Source: Epithemia pelagica | Lineage: Eukaryota; Bacillariophyta; Bacillariophyceae; Surirellales; Surirellaceae | Assembly: GCA_946965045.2 (NCBI GenBank) | Contig: OX337236.1 | Coordinates: 3,472,001 to 3,536,000 of the forward strand | Reading direction: 5' to 3' | Length of the DNA stretch: 64,000 nucleotides | Shown here: in pieces, positions 17,608 through 27,183 of the stretch | Layout of the letters: every line of letters starts with the position of its first letter | Position numbering within the stretch: the first letter of the stretch is position 1 | Made by a program: the position numbers and the translations under genes | The notes under the pieces: model-generated | Seen by the model: the letters and a program-made list of their open reading frames with translations, nothing else | Database searches by the model: none | Told to the model about the DNA's origin: nothing

Positions 17608-18771
17608 ATGACAACCACACTGAAAGAACAAGCATGGTAGTCGGGACTTGTCTTATCGGACGACACAGCAGAATGGAATGAAAACGATTGGCCTCCTCTC
17701 GAGGGTGGATGGCGTTGGTTTCATACATCGGTCGTACTAAATCATCCCGCTAAGACCAACTATAACAACGACAAGGCACAAACAGTCGTGGTGATGGGAG
17801 GATGCGACAAAGGCTGGAATACTACCAATTCCGTTCTTGCATTGAATCTAGCAGAACCGAACAAACAGTGGCGAGAAGGAACACCCTTGAACCAGAAACG
17901 TTCTGGACATGCTGCTGTTGTGTCCAACGGAGGCGTCTACGTGATGGGAGGATACTTTGAACATGTATGTTTAAATTGTATCGAACGAATTGACGTAAAG
18001 GATTTGATGCAATCACCTTTACCAGCAAGCAACAAATATGAGAGGCATTGGACGACATTGAACTGTCGACTATCATCTGGACGACATGGATGTTGTGCTC
18101 TCTCGGTGCACAACCGATATATTGTTGTGATGGGTGGCTATTGCAACCATCGTTATTGGTCGTCGGTGGATATTGTTGATACCAAGAATCACATTGTCAC
18201 TGCTGGACCATCCATGACTGTTCCTCGATCTTTTTGTTCCAGTGCGGTCGTTGGCCACCGCATCTTTGTCGTTGGGGGTCATAACGATGAGCATGTCAAT
18301 CTTGCCTCGGTGGAGTACGTGGACTTTGCAGAGCCCTGTGACAGTGATCAGATAAAAGAGGAGACTGGTTCAACATTCATTCCCCTCTCGTCCGCTTGGA
18401 TCACTCATTCTGATTTGGTGCTTTCCAACCCTAGAGATTCTTGTGCAATGGTTCCCGTGGGATCTTGTCTGGTGGTGGCCGGAGGATGGCGCATTTCAAC
18501 CGTGGAAGTCTTGGATACGCGCCGCAACCGTGTGTGGAATCTCCCACCATTGACTAATAACTGCCGCAGTGGTTGCAGTATGTTGACTGCTGCCAATCAA
18601 GTTGCCGTGATCGGTGGTTTGTACAATCCTACCTGTGCGACATTGCCACTAATGGATAGGAATTCGTGGTGTTTTCGCCGTCTCTGTGAGCAGCAACTTA
18701 GCGGATGGTACCATTTACGGGAAGGAATGGGCATTTCGTCCTTCTCCACCTCGACATCAAAATCTGAATGA
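17608..18771 (+). pseudogene. Kelch-propeller gene K4 with a stop at codon 11
   Basis: The ancestral ATG at 17608 gives MTTTLKEQAW and then TAG, where every other copy but one has CAG (AWQSG; the TGG before it is intact). The frame then stays open to 18771 with all six blades, so this is a single C-to-T nonsense event. The next in-frame ATG is at 17794, inside blade 1, which would remove the conserved N-terminus and one strand. The C-terminus is short (GISSFSTSTSKSE) and lacks the KRAR patch. Either a recent pseudogene or a truncated five-blade product. Confidence 0.82.
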
Positions 18772-19083
18772 ACAATGACCAGTACGTACTAGTGATAAAG
18801 GCAAGGATGAAACTTGAAATGGGCAACATATTGCATTGATGTCCTGCACAGCGGAACTATAAAATAATGATTTTGTTCTCAAACACTTTCTTGTTTCCTG
18901 CATTGATGTCCTGCAAAAGGGGATATATTATATAGTGTAATCTTTTTAGTTCTTAAACTACTGCTCTGTTGTTTGCATGGCATTGCAAACTATTGAGACA
19001 TTCATGTACATTGGTGTAGTAGAAATGAGATTATGTGATACAGCATACGGCAGGGAACGTGATTTCTCGAAACGACGAAAGCC
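18772..19083. other. 3' flank of K4
   Basis: The stretch is AT-richer than average. It contains the class A motif (AACTTGAAAT, GCAACATATTGCAT) in degraded form, plus a CATTGATGTCCTGCA string repeated at about 18833 and 18901. I see no gene here. Confidence 0.35.
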
Positions 19084-19356
19084 ATGGATTATCGAGAGCT
19101 TTGCTTTGTGTTGAGTGTTTTTGTCGTCGTGGCCCTTGTTTTGCCAGCCACTTCGGATTATGCACATGAAGCGGTCGCTTCTTTTGGTTGGACTCCAAGG
19201 TTCGATAAGAGTCACAAACTAATCACTGTGACTGTAGGAATGGAATTTGTTCTATTCTCTGATGAAGCGACGATTATCCCCGCATGTGCCTGGACTGGAA
19301 AAGGACGTCGGGATTTGCCATATGTCCGACCAAAGTCAAGAGCCATCACAGGATAA
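19084..19356 (+). CDS. Small predicted secreted protein, 90 aa
   Basis: The first 22-24 residues form a clear signal-peptide-like helix (MDYRELCFVLSVFVVVALVL, then PATS). The rest is a short mature part with SHKLITVTVGMEFVLFSDEA. A paralogue with a matching plan and the motif SHKLVNAMTAEDGNLVLSYE lies after K6 at 30968-31279, broken by one stop. Its place downstream of a kelch gene and upstream of an LRR remnant is the same in both units. The family is unrecognised, and the short length leaves chance possible. Confidence 0.4.
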   Translation: MDYRELCFVLSVFVVVALVLPATSDYAHEAVASFGWTPRFDKSHKLITVTVGMEFVLFSDEATIIPACAWTGKGRRDLPYVRPKSRAITG

Positions 19357-19539
19357 TCTTCGTACACCCCTTCAATCACGGTATGGGGATCAAAACGACC
19401 CACTCTCTCCACTTCATGTTTGCTAAAATCTTGTTTCAAATCTTTTGGAATCAATCCCAAGTACCAATAGTGACCTTCGCAAACTTGAGCAATCGAACCC
19501 GATACTGACTACTTGGCACTTCTCGTGAAGGTTCTTGGA

Positions 19540-20440
19540 TATTACGTGTCTACCAAGAATTGCACATGCCAGCGATAATGGAAAATTGGAGGCGATGCAC
19601 GACGACATTCCACAGCGATGCCTTGCACTGTTACCAACGGGAGGACAAACCTTGGTTGTCCAACCATCCAAGTGACATTTCGAGCAGTCGATGATGGCTC
19701 ATCGTCAATCATTTCTAAGGCCGAACTCTCTTCTAGAGTTGATTGAAGACGACTCGACAGAGGACGAGCAATGGGCAAAGATGCGGACAACATTGAGAAA
19801 AGAGAGATTCGTCGTTTCCCAATGAGAGAATGAGTCGAGGCCTGTCCTGCGGCTTCCTTGGCTACCGTCAAAAGCCGTTGTTGCAGTTGCAGTTGAAGCA
19901 AGGTAAGGTTGGAACAGCATGTCGATCGGCCAGTACACACCAACCATTCCGACAACAACAACAACAGTTCCATCGCTTCGCGAAGCAACTGATGCAGCAT
20001 GGAGTAAATGGCGTAACCGATCAGACAACAATTGCATGGCTTGTCTATGATTCATGAGAAACGTCTTGCACTGTGGTTCTCCAGGTTACGAGCCCAAATT
20101 GAGTTGCCCATTGCCAGTGCCACGGCTCCAGAATTCAGAACGGCAACCGCACGTAGCAGTCACCATTGGGTGTCAATGGTAAGAATGACTCGTCCCCATC
20201 GAGACTTGTCGTATCTCTTTGCGGATCTATGCTCTCAGTAGATTGGAAGGATTCGAACTTGAGGGTCCATGCAACCTCTCGCGAATGACTTGCGCTCTTC
20301 TTGATCTGTGACTTGAGTGCTCCACCACCATTCGTTGTTTCAAGTTGGGGCTGATCCTGGTGCCTCGCCATTCAATTGCACGGATTGGTTGATAAGGACA
20401 AGACGTCGTCGTTCGTCCGTCGTCGATGTCCCCAGCGGGG
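19540..20440 (-). pseudogene. Decayed LRR-family gene, second type
   Basis: The - strand fragments are in several frames: 20135-20371 for the 5' part and 19542-20000 for the 3' part (TLLQLQLQQRLLTVAKEA, ISLFSMLSASLPIARPLSSR). They match the remnant at 31410-32412 piece by piece. The 5' part shares nucleotide landmarks with the intact LRR gene (the GTGACTTGAGT / TTGGTCAAT region coding for LTNTQVT). It lies at the position expected for the LRR partner of K5, now separated by the hAT element. Confidence 0.45.
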
Positions 20441-20691
20441 GTGAGGAACCGGGTCGCATGTGTGTCGTGCTTTTGGTGTTCAAACTACTCATTCACTAAT
20501 ACTCATGACTCACTCCCGCTGAGGGCTAATTCTGGATGTGCATGAAAAAGTGTGTAAGTACAATCTTTTGCACAGTAAAAGATATTAGAAACGCTAGGAA
20601 TGTTTCGTGGAGAACAATGGATCAACCGACATGATGCGACGAATCACTCTATGATGTGTACGATACGAAACAGAAATAAATGCTCCTTTCC

Positions 20692-20698
20692 TCCGATG
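20692..20698. repeat. Target-site duplication of hAT element (left)
   Basis: TCCGATG precedes the element and recurs at 24371-24377. Seven bases match, whereas hAT elements normally duplicate eight, so one base may have changed or been lost. Confidence 0.65.
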
Positions 20699-20812
20699 CA
20701 AGGTTGCTACTACGTCACGTCACGGGCCACAACCGTGACGTGACGCCGTCAAATAGTGACGGGAATATGTTCCCGTCTGGTTTTTCCCGTCACTCCCGTC
20801 ACCTTTGGGAAA
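20699..20812. repeat. Left terminal and subterminal repeats of hAT element
   Basis: About eight CGTCAC/GTGACG or CCCGTCAC motifs are spread over the first 110 bp, on both strands. Subterminal hexamer clusters are known transposase-binding sites in hAT elements. Confidence 0.65.
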
Positions 20813-20902
20813 TTGATAAAGACAACATGGATGTATGATGGAAATAACATGTATTGACTAACTTGGTGCATAAATATAATATAGAATGGTCTCTGGTGTC
20901 TG

Positions 20903-23900
20903 CTAATGGTGTTTGAATGCTCCCATAATGGACGGAAGCTTCATTCCGTCTCTCCCGAGGATAAATTCTGCAAGCAAATACTTATCCCGCCTCACATAGT
21001 CTTTCCGACTAAAGTATCGCTTGTCCTCCTGAGCAAAGTTCTTAAGATTTTCACTGGGCAAAGGCTCCAATGTATCTGAGCGTGTCTCTGGTGGGTCTTC
21101 GTCGTATCCAGGCTGTAGTTGTTCTGTTGCAGCTGCAGCTGCCCGTTGCGCAGCACGACCAGCCCGAGTCGGAGAATGTTCCGTTCGTAGACGAGCTGCG
21201 TTCTCACGGGCCATTGCAGCAAAATCAACAACACTTCCAGCATCACTGTCACCATCCAATTCTTCTATGTCGATGGGATCATGCATTTCATTTTCATAGC
21301 CCGTACCGTCATTAGGATCCTCATCGTACAGGGATTCATCATCAGGAAACGACGACTGGATTGCATCTAACAATTGTTGCATCTCTGGTCCCAATTGTGT
21401 ATCGCTTGTATTGGCATTCCCACTGGCATTATTGTTGTCATCCATATCTGTCACTGTCTCTGTAGTTTCTGTTGTAGTTCCAGTTCCAGTTCTAGTGTCT
21501 TGTTGTTGCGACGTTCTTGCCATGTTGATGGGCAGAAACTCGTCGTTGCTGTCATATTCTTCTTCATCATTATGCTGGCCGCCTGTGCTTCTCTCTACAC
21601 GCTGCTCACTGCGTAGCTGTTCATTTGTTATTTCCTGGACATCCTCTTCTTCATTGTTGTTTGCTGCGCCTGCTGTTTCGTCACGATTCCCAGCAGCCTC
21701 TCCAGTACTCTCCTCTGTTGTCTTTGGGTACTCCGTCGCGGATACAATGCGATTACGATGTTGGTTAGTTGTTTTGAATCGCTTTTTCTTCTTTCCACCT
21801 CCATGGCCAGTAGTATCTGTGTCATCACTGCCATACACAACTTGCATGTCGTGCTTTATCAGCGTCGACTTCTCCATTTTAGCCTGTGAAAGTCGATTTC
21901 TGGACTTGGTATTGAAAAGAGCAAAGTCTTTGAAAAGACGCTCACATGAAGCACTCTGAACGGGAGCGCCCAAGATCCATGCGGCAAACCTGCAGAAAGC
22001 TTCGCCACAGGCTCTGTTCTCAAGATACCAGTCCACAATGCTCGGGAACATCTCCGGATCATATGGTAGAGTAAATTTAATACGCAAAGGGTGGTTTGTG
22101 AGGTACCTGTGCACTGCAACGACCAGGTTGTTTCGTTCGATGCGCAGCTTGCGAACACTGGTCGGGTCACTCTTACCACTGTATGCGCTGAGCTCGTGCT
22201 TCTCCCAATAGAAACCTGCTGCCCACGCCAATCGCATACTCGACAGCACTGCTATTCGGTTTGCAGGCCATGAGCCCCTGGAATACTCGTTGAACGTAAT
22301 GACGTGAACGGCATACTCCTTGTAAGCTGGGTGAAGCGCAAAGGCAAGAACATAAAGTGGCTGTTCACATTGCGCCCATCGTTCTCCCAAATCCAGGGTA
22401 AGATGCCCAATTTGATCCCCACTTCCAACAAAGTCAAGTACATGCAAATACAAGTTTAGAAGCATCAGGAAAACGTCGGCAAGGGTGTTGCATTCACGTT
22501 GCATCAGGAATGATGCATCACAAAATGGGCGCACGAGGTACTCTGCTTCCTCAAGAGAGTGGAAGAAATCTGTTGTTTCCCATGCCTTGCAAGCCTTGGG
22601 GAATTCATCATCATCTCCATACTCTGCCACGAAGAGTTTGCAAGCCTTGCGAACGCGAAGCTGTGATGCAAAACACCCCTGAATGGTGTTCCAACGGGTG
22701 TCGCCAACTGTCATGATGGTTGTTGCGACTTTGCTTCCATATGTTTGACGACAGATTTGTTGGAGCCGCACCAACCATTTGGACGACGACTTAGAAACCT
22801 TTGCTGCTGCGGTTATGGCCTTGTTCGCCACATCCTTGAATTGAGGAGTCTGAACAAGATGGCCCACCATCAGATTCACTTGGTGAGCCCAGCATTTGTG
22901 GAAGAGAATATATGGGTGGCGCAAAGATAGGATGCGGCGCGCTCTGGCACACTGTCCTGCGTTGTCGGACACAAAGTATTTCACCTTGTGGGCATAAGGT
23001 CGTAGAGTATCCGTTCGCAGGATATCTTCCTCCCATACCTTAGCGATTGCCAATGCATGGTGAGTGTCGCCTTCTTTGTAGGTTGATAGCAAGAATGACT
23101 TTGGTCCTGCCTTGACCATTACACCTTGTATGTGTACCTTGTTTATCATTTCCCAGCCATCGACCACGATGCCGAAGTGGTGGCCTTGCATAGAGGCTTC
23201 AAGGATGGACTTGTTGCGATTCTCCAAGGCCTTGTTGTATCGATCATTTAATATCTTTTCCGACAGCCACCATCGCCCTTTCAGAGCTCGTGATGACTGT
23301 GGACGAAGAAAATCAAGAAGACGATGGAAAGACGGTCGTTCAACTACGGAAAAGCCAGTTGACAAGTCGATAACAAGTTCCAGGACCAACTTGTTGAGTT
23401 CTTTCTGCTCGGCTTCTGAAAGAGGCGGAGAAGCATTGAAGTATTCTTCCATCCTGCTCCTGAGAGCAGGCTTTTTCATGCCCAGTGACAACGATGAAGA
23501 AGATGGGTGGGGTGGTGGTCGCTTGAGATTCGATGTGGCCTCTGCTTCTGCTGGACTTGTAGTGAGGTAGCTACTGATGGAACCTCCCTGTACACTTCTC
23601 CTTGCAATAGTATCAATAGGTGGCTGTGGTTGTGCTTGCACTTCTGTACTTCGCGATGCCTTGATGTGGTTTTGAAAGGCTCGACACTTGTTGAGGTGCT
23701 GTTTGCACTTATCGGGGCGCTTGCGCATCTCTTTTGGTTTTGGTGGCATACCAATGGATTGATGGCTCTTGAACTTTTCAAGTTCTCTTTCGTAGTGCAA
23801 CTTGCAATGGCAGCAGACTACGTACAAGTTGCCGCCACTTCGTCGCCCAACTTCTACGAAGTTTTTGTAAATTTCTTCGTTGGCCTTGTGGGCTCGGCTT

Positions 23901-24079
23901 TTGCCTCCTCTTGAACCCCCCTTCCTTTTCCCGTTGTTAGGATTCTGCTCTGTTGTTGTCTCTGTCGCTTCTTCTTCCCCCGTAGCTTCATTGTTGTTGT
24001 CGTCGTCGTCGTCATCTCCTCCTCCTGATTCCGGCACGAACTCGTAGGGCTCGTCGTCATCGTCCGAATCCGAAGGCAT
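20903..24079 (-). CDS. hAT transposase, BED-type zinc finger and dimerisation domain, 1058 aa
   Basis: The protein opens with an acidic low-complexity region (1-45). A Cys/His cluster follows (VVCCHCKLHYE at 87-97, KCKQHLNKC at 124-132), consistent with a BED finger. The catalytic core has D307 (GIVVDGW) and D372 (YFVSDNAGQC), then CWAHQVNL (396-403) and DTRWN (460-464). E713 lies in SCERLF, within the hAT C-terminal dimerisation region (about 685-740). After 750 comes a 300-residue acidic, low-complexity extension that is longer than in typical hAT transposases. It cuts and pastes its own element. The domestication alternative is unlikely because TIRs and flanking repeats are present. Confidence 0.9.
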   Translation of the reverse strand: MPSDSDDDDEPYEFVPESGGGDDDDDDNNNEATGEEEATETTTEQNPNNGKRKGGSRGGKSRAHKANEEIYKNFVEVGRRSGGNLYVVCCHCKLHYERELEKFKSHQSIGMPPKPKEMRKRPDKCKQHLNKCRAFQNHIKASRSTEVQAQPQPPIDTIARRSVQGGSISSYLTTSPAEAEATSNLKRPPPHPSSSSLSLGMKKPALRSRMEEYFNASPPLSEAEQKELNKLVLELVIDLSTGFSVVERPSFHRLLDFLRPQSSRALKGRWWLSEKILNDRYNKALENRNKSILEASMQGHHFGIVVDGWEMINKVHIQGVMVKAGPKSFLLSTYKEGDTHHALAIAKVWEEDILRTDTLRPYAHKVKYFVSDNAGQCARARRILSLRHPYILFHKCWAHQVNLMVGHLVQTPQFKDVANKAITAAAKVSKSSSKWLVRLQQICRQTYGSKVATTIMTVGDTRWNTIQGCFASQLRVRKACKLFVAEYGDDDEFPKACKAWETTDFFHSLEEAEYLVRPFCDASFLMQRECNTLADVFLMLLNLYLHVLDFVGSGDQIGHLTLDLGERWAQCEQPLYVLAFALHPAYKEYAVHVITFNEYSRGSWPANRIAVLSSMRLAWAAGFYWEKHELSAYSGKSDPTSVRKLRIERNNLVVAVHRYLTNHPLRIKFTLPYDPEMFPSIVDWYLENRACGEAFCRFAAWILGAPVQSASCERLFKDFALFNTKSRNRLSQAKMEKSTLIKHDMQVVYGSDDTDTTGHGGGKKKKRFKTTNQHRNRIVSATEYPKTTEESTGEAAGNRDETAGAANNNEEEDVQEITNEQLRSEQRVERSTGGQHNDEEEYDSNDEFLPINMARTSQQQDTRTGTGTTTETTETVTDMDDNNNASGNANTSDTQLGPEMQQLLDAIQSSFPDDESLYDEDPNDGTGYENEMHDPIDIEELDGDSDAGSVVDFAAMARENAARLRTEHSPTRAGRAAQRAAAAATEQLQPGYDEDPPETRSDTLEPLPSENLKNFAQEDKRYFSRKDYVRRDKYLLAEFILGRDGMKLPSIMGAFKHH

Positions 24080-24234
24080 CTTGGTCGTGGTCTCCTTCCT
24101 GCTCTCTTATTCTTGGCTTCTGAGGGAATGATCATTCATGATCATCAATGGTTGATTGTTGTGTATTCCTTGGATCATGTTTTTATGCCATTTTTGTGCG
24201 TTTCTCGCCATTTCTGTTTGACGACAAGATCCAA

Positions 24235-24370
24235 AAAAGATTTTTTGTTTCCCGTCACATTTTTTATTCCCGTCATTTGTCACCGCCTGATGGCCGGACG
24301 TGACGTCGTCAATTTTACGTCTCGTCACGTGACGTGCGTCAATCGTGACGTCGTCACAGTAGCATCCTTG
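24235..24370. repeat. Right terminal and subterminal repeats of hAT element
   Basis: CCCGTCAC, GACGTGACGTCGTC and CGTCACGTGACG motifs crowd the last 130 bp, mirroring the left end. The terminal CAGTAGCATCCTTG is the inverted repeat. Confidence 0.65.
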
Positions 24371-24377
24371 TCCGATG

Positions 24378-25932
24378 GTCCTGCAAATCGCAACCCATCA
24401 CCACCAACGCTACAGACTCCAGCATATAATTGAGTGCTACTTCAACAGCAATGGCCGCCTGCAGAGAACCCCTCAAGCCTCAAGTGCCACCAATGGCTCG
24501 TCAGGGACGCTATTACTGACTGTCGAATCCAAGCAGGGTGAATCAAGAAACTCCCCTTGTCATGAAATGTATCCATTACAGGAGTCACATTGCATAGATT
24601 CCTTGCAACAATACTCATGTCTCCGTCCGTCCATGGCCAGTGCATTGTCGTCGTTATTCTCACCAACAAGGTGCTGACACGGTCATCGACGGACCCACCG
24701 CGAGCGTCTCTACCCACCACTTGGCATTTGTTGGGAAGCAACAAGACTTGAGCCTCACTTGCTTGGCATTGTTGTGATGGATGCTGCCAATGCCAAGCAG
24801 ATCATGACGATATAATGTACTCCATCACCCATTGCAAGTGGCAACAGGAGCAACAACCACAACGAGACTGACACAAATGGCAAGGACAATCCGGAACCTT
24901 CATTGCTGTTCCGGGCATTCTCCTTTCATGCTTCAAGGCCAGTAACGTGGTGGTCCTTTTTGACACCCTTCTTGTTCTTTCAAAAGAATGCTATAGCAAC
25001 GACGCTTCTCTCGAACGTTTTGTGGTGTCGTCACAACGACGCCACTAGCTCCACAACGTCATGGTGGCCAGGCCAACTTGGTTCGAACCCACCAACACAA
25101 CCTTGTTGCTTGGGTCGTGGCTATGAGAAAATGGTGCCATTGTCCTACAGAGTTGTGAGTATGGCCGAGGAGGAGTCACATGCTCGATCGGTATGTAGTT
25201 CCCAAGGGCGTTTGGCAAAGCTTGAGTACGGGGAGAAAATAGACGAGGGAATGACGACAGTGACAGCTATCAGTGTAGTTGCACTGATGAGAGCAACAGT
25301 CGGGGCAGTGAGGATGACCACCAAGTGCTTTAGGATCCATCTTCCAGAACAGCACGAACAAGGTCTCTGCAGAGAAGTCGACCGACAACCAGAGAGCAAC
25401 ATCAGGAACCAGAAAGGAACACAAGCGATCCACCAGGCCAAAACAATCATGATGGAAGGGTATCCTCTTTTGGTTTACAGGCCGAGGCTGCAATGATTGA
25501 AAGTCTTGTTTCGTGGAATCCCCTTCGCCATCCCGATGGTCCTCTAGATGAAGGGTAGTTGTGGTTATCCAAAGTAAAGGCTCAAAAAAGTAGAATTGCA
25601 GAGAGATCCTCTAGTCATGAGAGCTCACGAAGAGCCTATGGATATGACACAGGGAAAGAGAGAAATAGATGGAAGCCATACTTATATCAGGGGTTGTCTG
25701 TCTCGCCATGAAGTTTATTTCGATATCCAAAAACTTTTCCACGATATTCCAAACAAGAATGCGTGGTCTTCTTCATTGCGTGTCTACGGTCACGATTTGT
25801 CTCGTGGCGAAAGCTATACCCATCTTTGTTCCATCCATTTCGTCAAGTCAGTCGTGCTTCCAGTCTGCACCCATCAGAATCACAGGAGCAAAGCAAAACC
25901 ACTAACCACTTACAATGCAGTGTCTCGATCCT
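24378..25932. other. Spacer upstream of K5
   Basis: No confident gene is present. A 197-codon ORF (24903-25496) is not conserved as a frame in the related K11 spacer, although DNA blocks are shared (CCAGGCCAACTTGGTTCGAA at about 25070 and 48020; AAGGGTATCCTCTTTTGGTT at about 25457 and 48275). From about 25580 the sequence is the common kelch leader (CATGAGAGCTCACGAAGAGC, then TTTCGTCAAGTCAGTCGTGC). Confidence 0.45.
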
Positions 25933-25939
25933 CATAAAT
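25933..25939 (+). promoter_or_regulatory. Conserved CATAAAT box of K5
   Basis: CATAAAT lies 23 nt before the ATG of K5, followed by TCTGCAG as in K8 and K14. Confidence 0.4.
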
Positions 25940-25962
25940 TCTGCAGGTAATATTTTGGAACC

Positions 25963-27183
25963 ATGAGCATGACACTGAAAGAACAAGCATGGCAGTCGGG
26001 CCTTTTCTTATCGAAAGAGACATCACAATGGAATGAAAACAATTGGCCTTCTCTCGAGGGTGGATGGCGTTACGAACATGCTACGGTCGTACTTGATCAC
26101 CCCGATGAAGACGACAATAACAAGAACAACAACATGCGACAAACGGTCGTCGTCTTGGGAGGATGGCAACAATACAAAGGCTATGTCAATTCCGTTCTGC
26201 AATTGAATCTATCAGACCCAAACATGCAGTGGCGAGAAGGGCCACCCATGAACAAGAGACGTAATAGACATGCCGCTGTTGTGTGCAACGGGGGTGTCTA
26301 CGTAATGGGAGGATGCAATCAAGGTTCGATGGATTTTATCGAACGAATTGACGTAAAGAATTTGCTCCGATCATCTTTGACAACAACCAGGACGCAGGAG
26401 AGCCCTTGGAAAACATTGACATGTCGCTTATCAACAAGACGATCAGGATTTTGTGCTGTCGCGGTCCTCAATCGATACATTGTTGTAATGGGTGGCTACA
26501 ACGGTCAATATTTGTCATCGGTGGATATTATTGATACCAACAATCACATTGTCACTGCTGGACCATCCATGAACGTTGCACGATCATTTTTTGCCAGTGC
26601 GGTTATTGGTCACCGCATTTTTGTCGTTGGAGGCTATAACGAGAGTGGCTATCTTGACTCGGTGGAGTATTTGGAGGACGCAACACCCTGTGACAGTGAT
26701 GAGACAAAAAAGGAAACTGGCTCGACATTCATATCTTCGTCGTCTGCTTGGATCACTCATTCTGAGTTGGTGGCTTCCAATGCACGAAGGTTTTGTGCAA
26801 TGGTTGCCGTGGGATCTTGTCTGGTAATGGCGGGAGGAGAATACGATCCTACCGTGAAAGTCTTGGATACGCACCACAACCGAGTGTGGAATCTCCCACC
26901 ATTGGATTATCACTGCTTAGACTGCAGTCTAGTGACTGTTGCCAATCAAATTGCCGTGATTGGTGGACTCCGCAATCCTTCCTGTGCAACATTACCACTT
27001 CTGGATAGAAATTCATGGTGTTTTCGTCGACTCTGTGAGCAGCAACCGAACGGATGGCATCATTCTCTTGAAGGTGTGGGTATCCGAGATGCTGATATCT
27101 CACCCTTCTTGACATTGGCATCAGCACGTAAACGCGCAAGGTCCAATTCTCAAAGTGGTGATGAAGGGAAGGATGAAGCCTAG
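25963..27183 (+). CDS. Kelch-propeller protein K5, full length, 406 aa
   Basis: It is intact from MSMTLKEQAWQSGLFLSKET to the basic tail RKRARSNSQSGDEGKDEA. Six blades with regular diglycines are present (LGGW, MGGC, MGGY, VGGY, AGGE, IGGL). The N-terminal 60 residues are closest to K2 (both have FLSKET where most have VLxDET), so the two share a 5' end. An Asp/Asn-rich loop (DEDDNNKNNNMRQ) precedes blade 1. It is among the most regular copies and a reasonable reference for the family. The function is unknown; a binding role is inferred from the propeller fold. Confidence 0.9.
   Translation: MSMTLKEQAWQSGLFLSKETSQWNENNWPSLEGGWRYEHATVVLDHPDEDDNNKNNNMRQTVVVLGGWQQYKGYVNSVLQLNLSDPNMQWREGPPMNKRRNRHAAVVCNGGVYVMGGCNQGSMDFIERIDVKNLLRSSLTTTRTQESPWKTLTCRLSTRRSGFCAVAVLNRYIVVMGGYNGQYLSSVDIIDTNNHIVTAGPSMNVARSFFASAVIGHRIFVVGGYNESGYLDSVEYLEDATPCDSDETKKETGSTFISSSSAWITHSELVASNARRFCAMVAVGSCLVMAGGEYDPTVKVLDTHHNRVWNLPPLDYHCLDCSLVTVANQIAVIGGLRNPSCATLPLLDRNSWCFRRLCEQQPNGWHHSLEGVGIRDADISPFLTLASARKRARSNSQSGDEGKDEA

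Larger units (their letters stand above)
20699..24370 (-). mobile_element. hAT-superfamily DNA transposon, apparently complete
   Basis: The 3672-bp element starts CAAGGTTGCTACTACGTCAC and ends in the inverse of CAAGGATGCTACTGTGAC, giving imperfect terminal inverted repeats. Both ends are packed with CGTCAC/GTGACG hexamers. One long ORF encodes a hAT transposase with no stop. The flanks carry a 7-bp direct repeat. It is inserted between K4 and K5, in or beside an LRR remnant. Complete ends plus an open transposase suggest a potentially autonomous element. Confidence 0.85.

Noticed and set aside
21411-21959. 182-codon + strand ORF inside the hAT element
   Set aside because: It is the antisense shadow of the transposase's low-complexity acidic tail.
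20699-24370. Domesticated hAT gene
   Set aside because: Terminal repeats and flanking duplications are present, so it is an ordinary transposon.
24903-25496. 197-codon + strand ORF as a gene
   Set aside because: It overlaps - strand ORFs of similar length, and the related K11 spacer keeps the DNA but not the frame.
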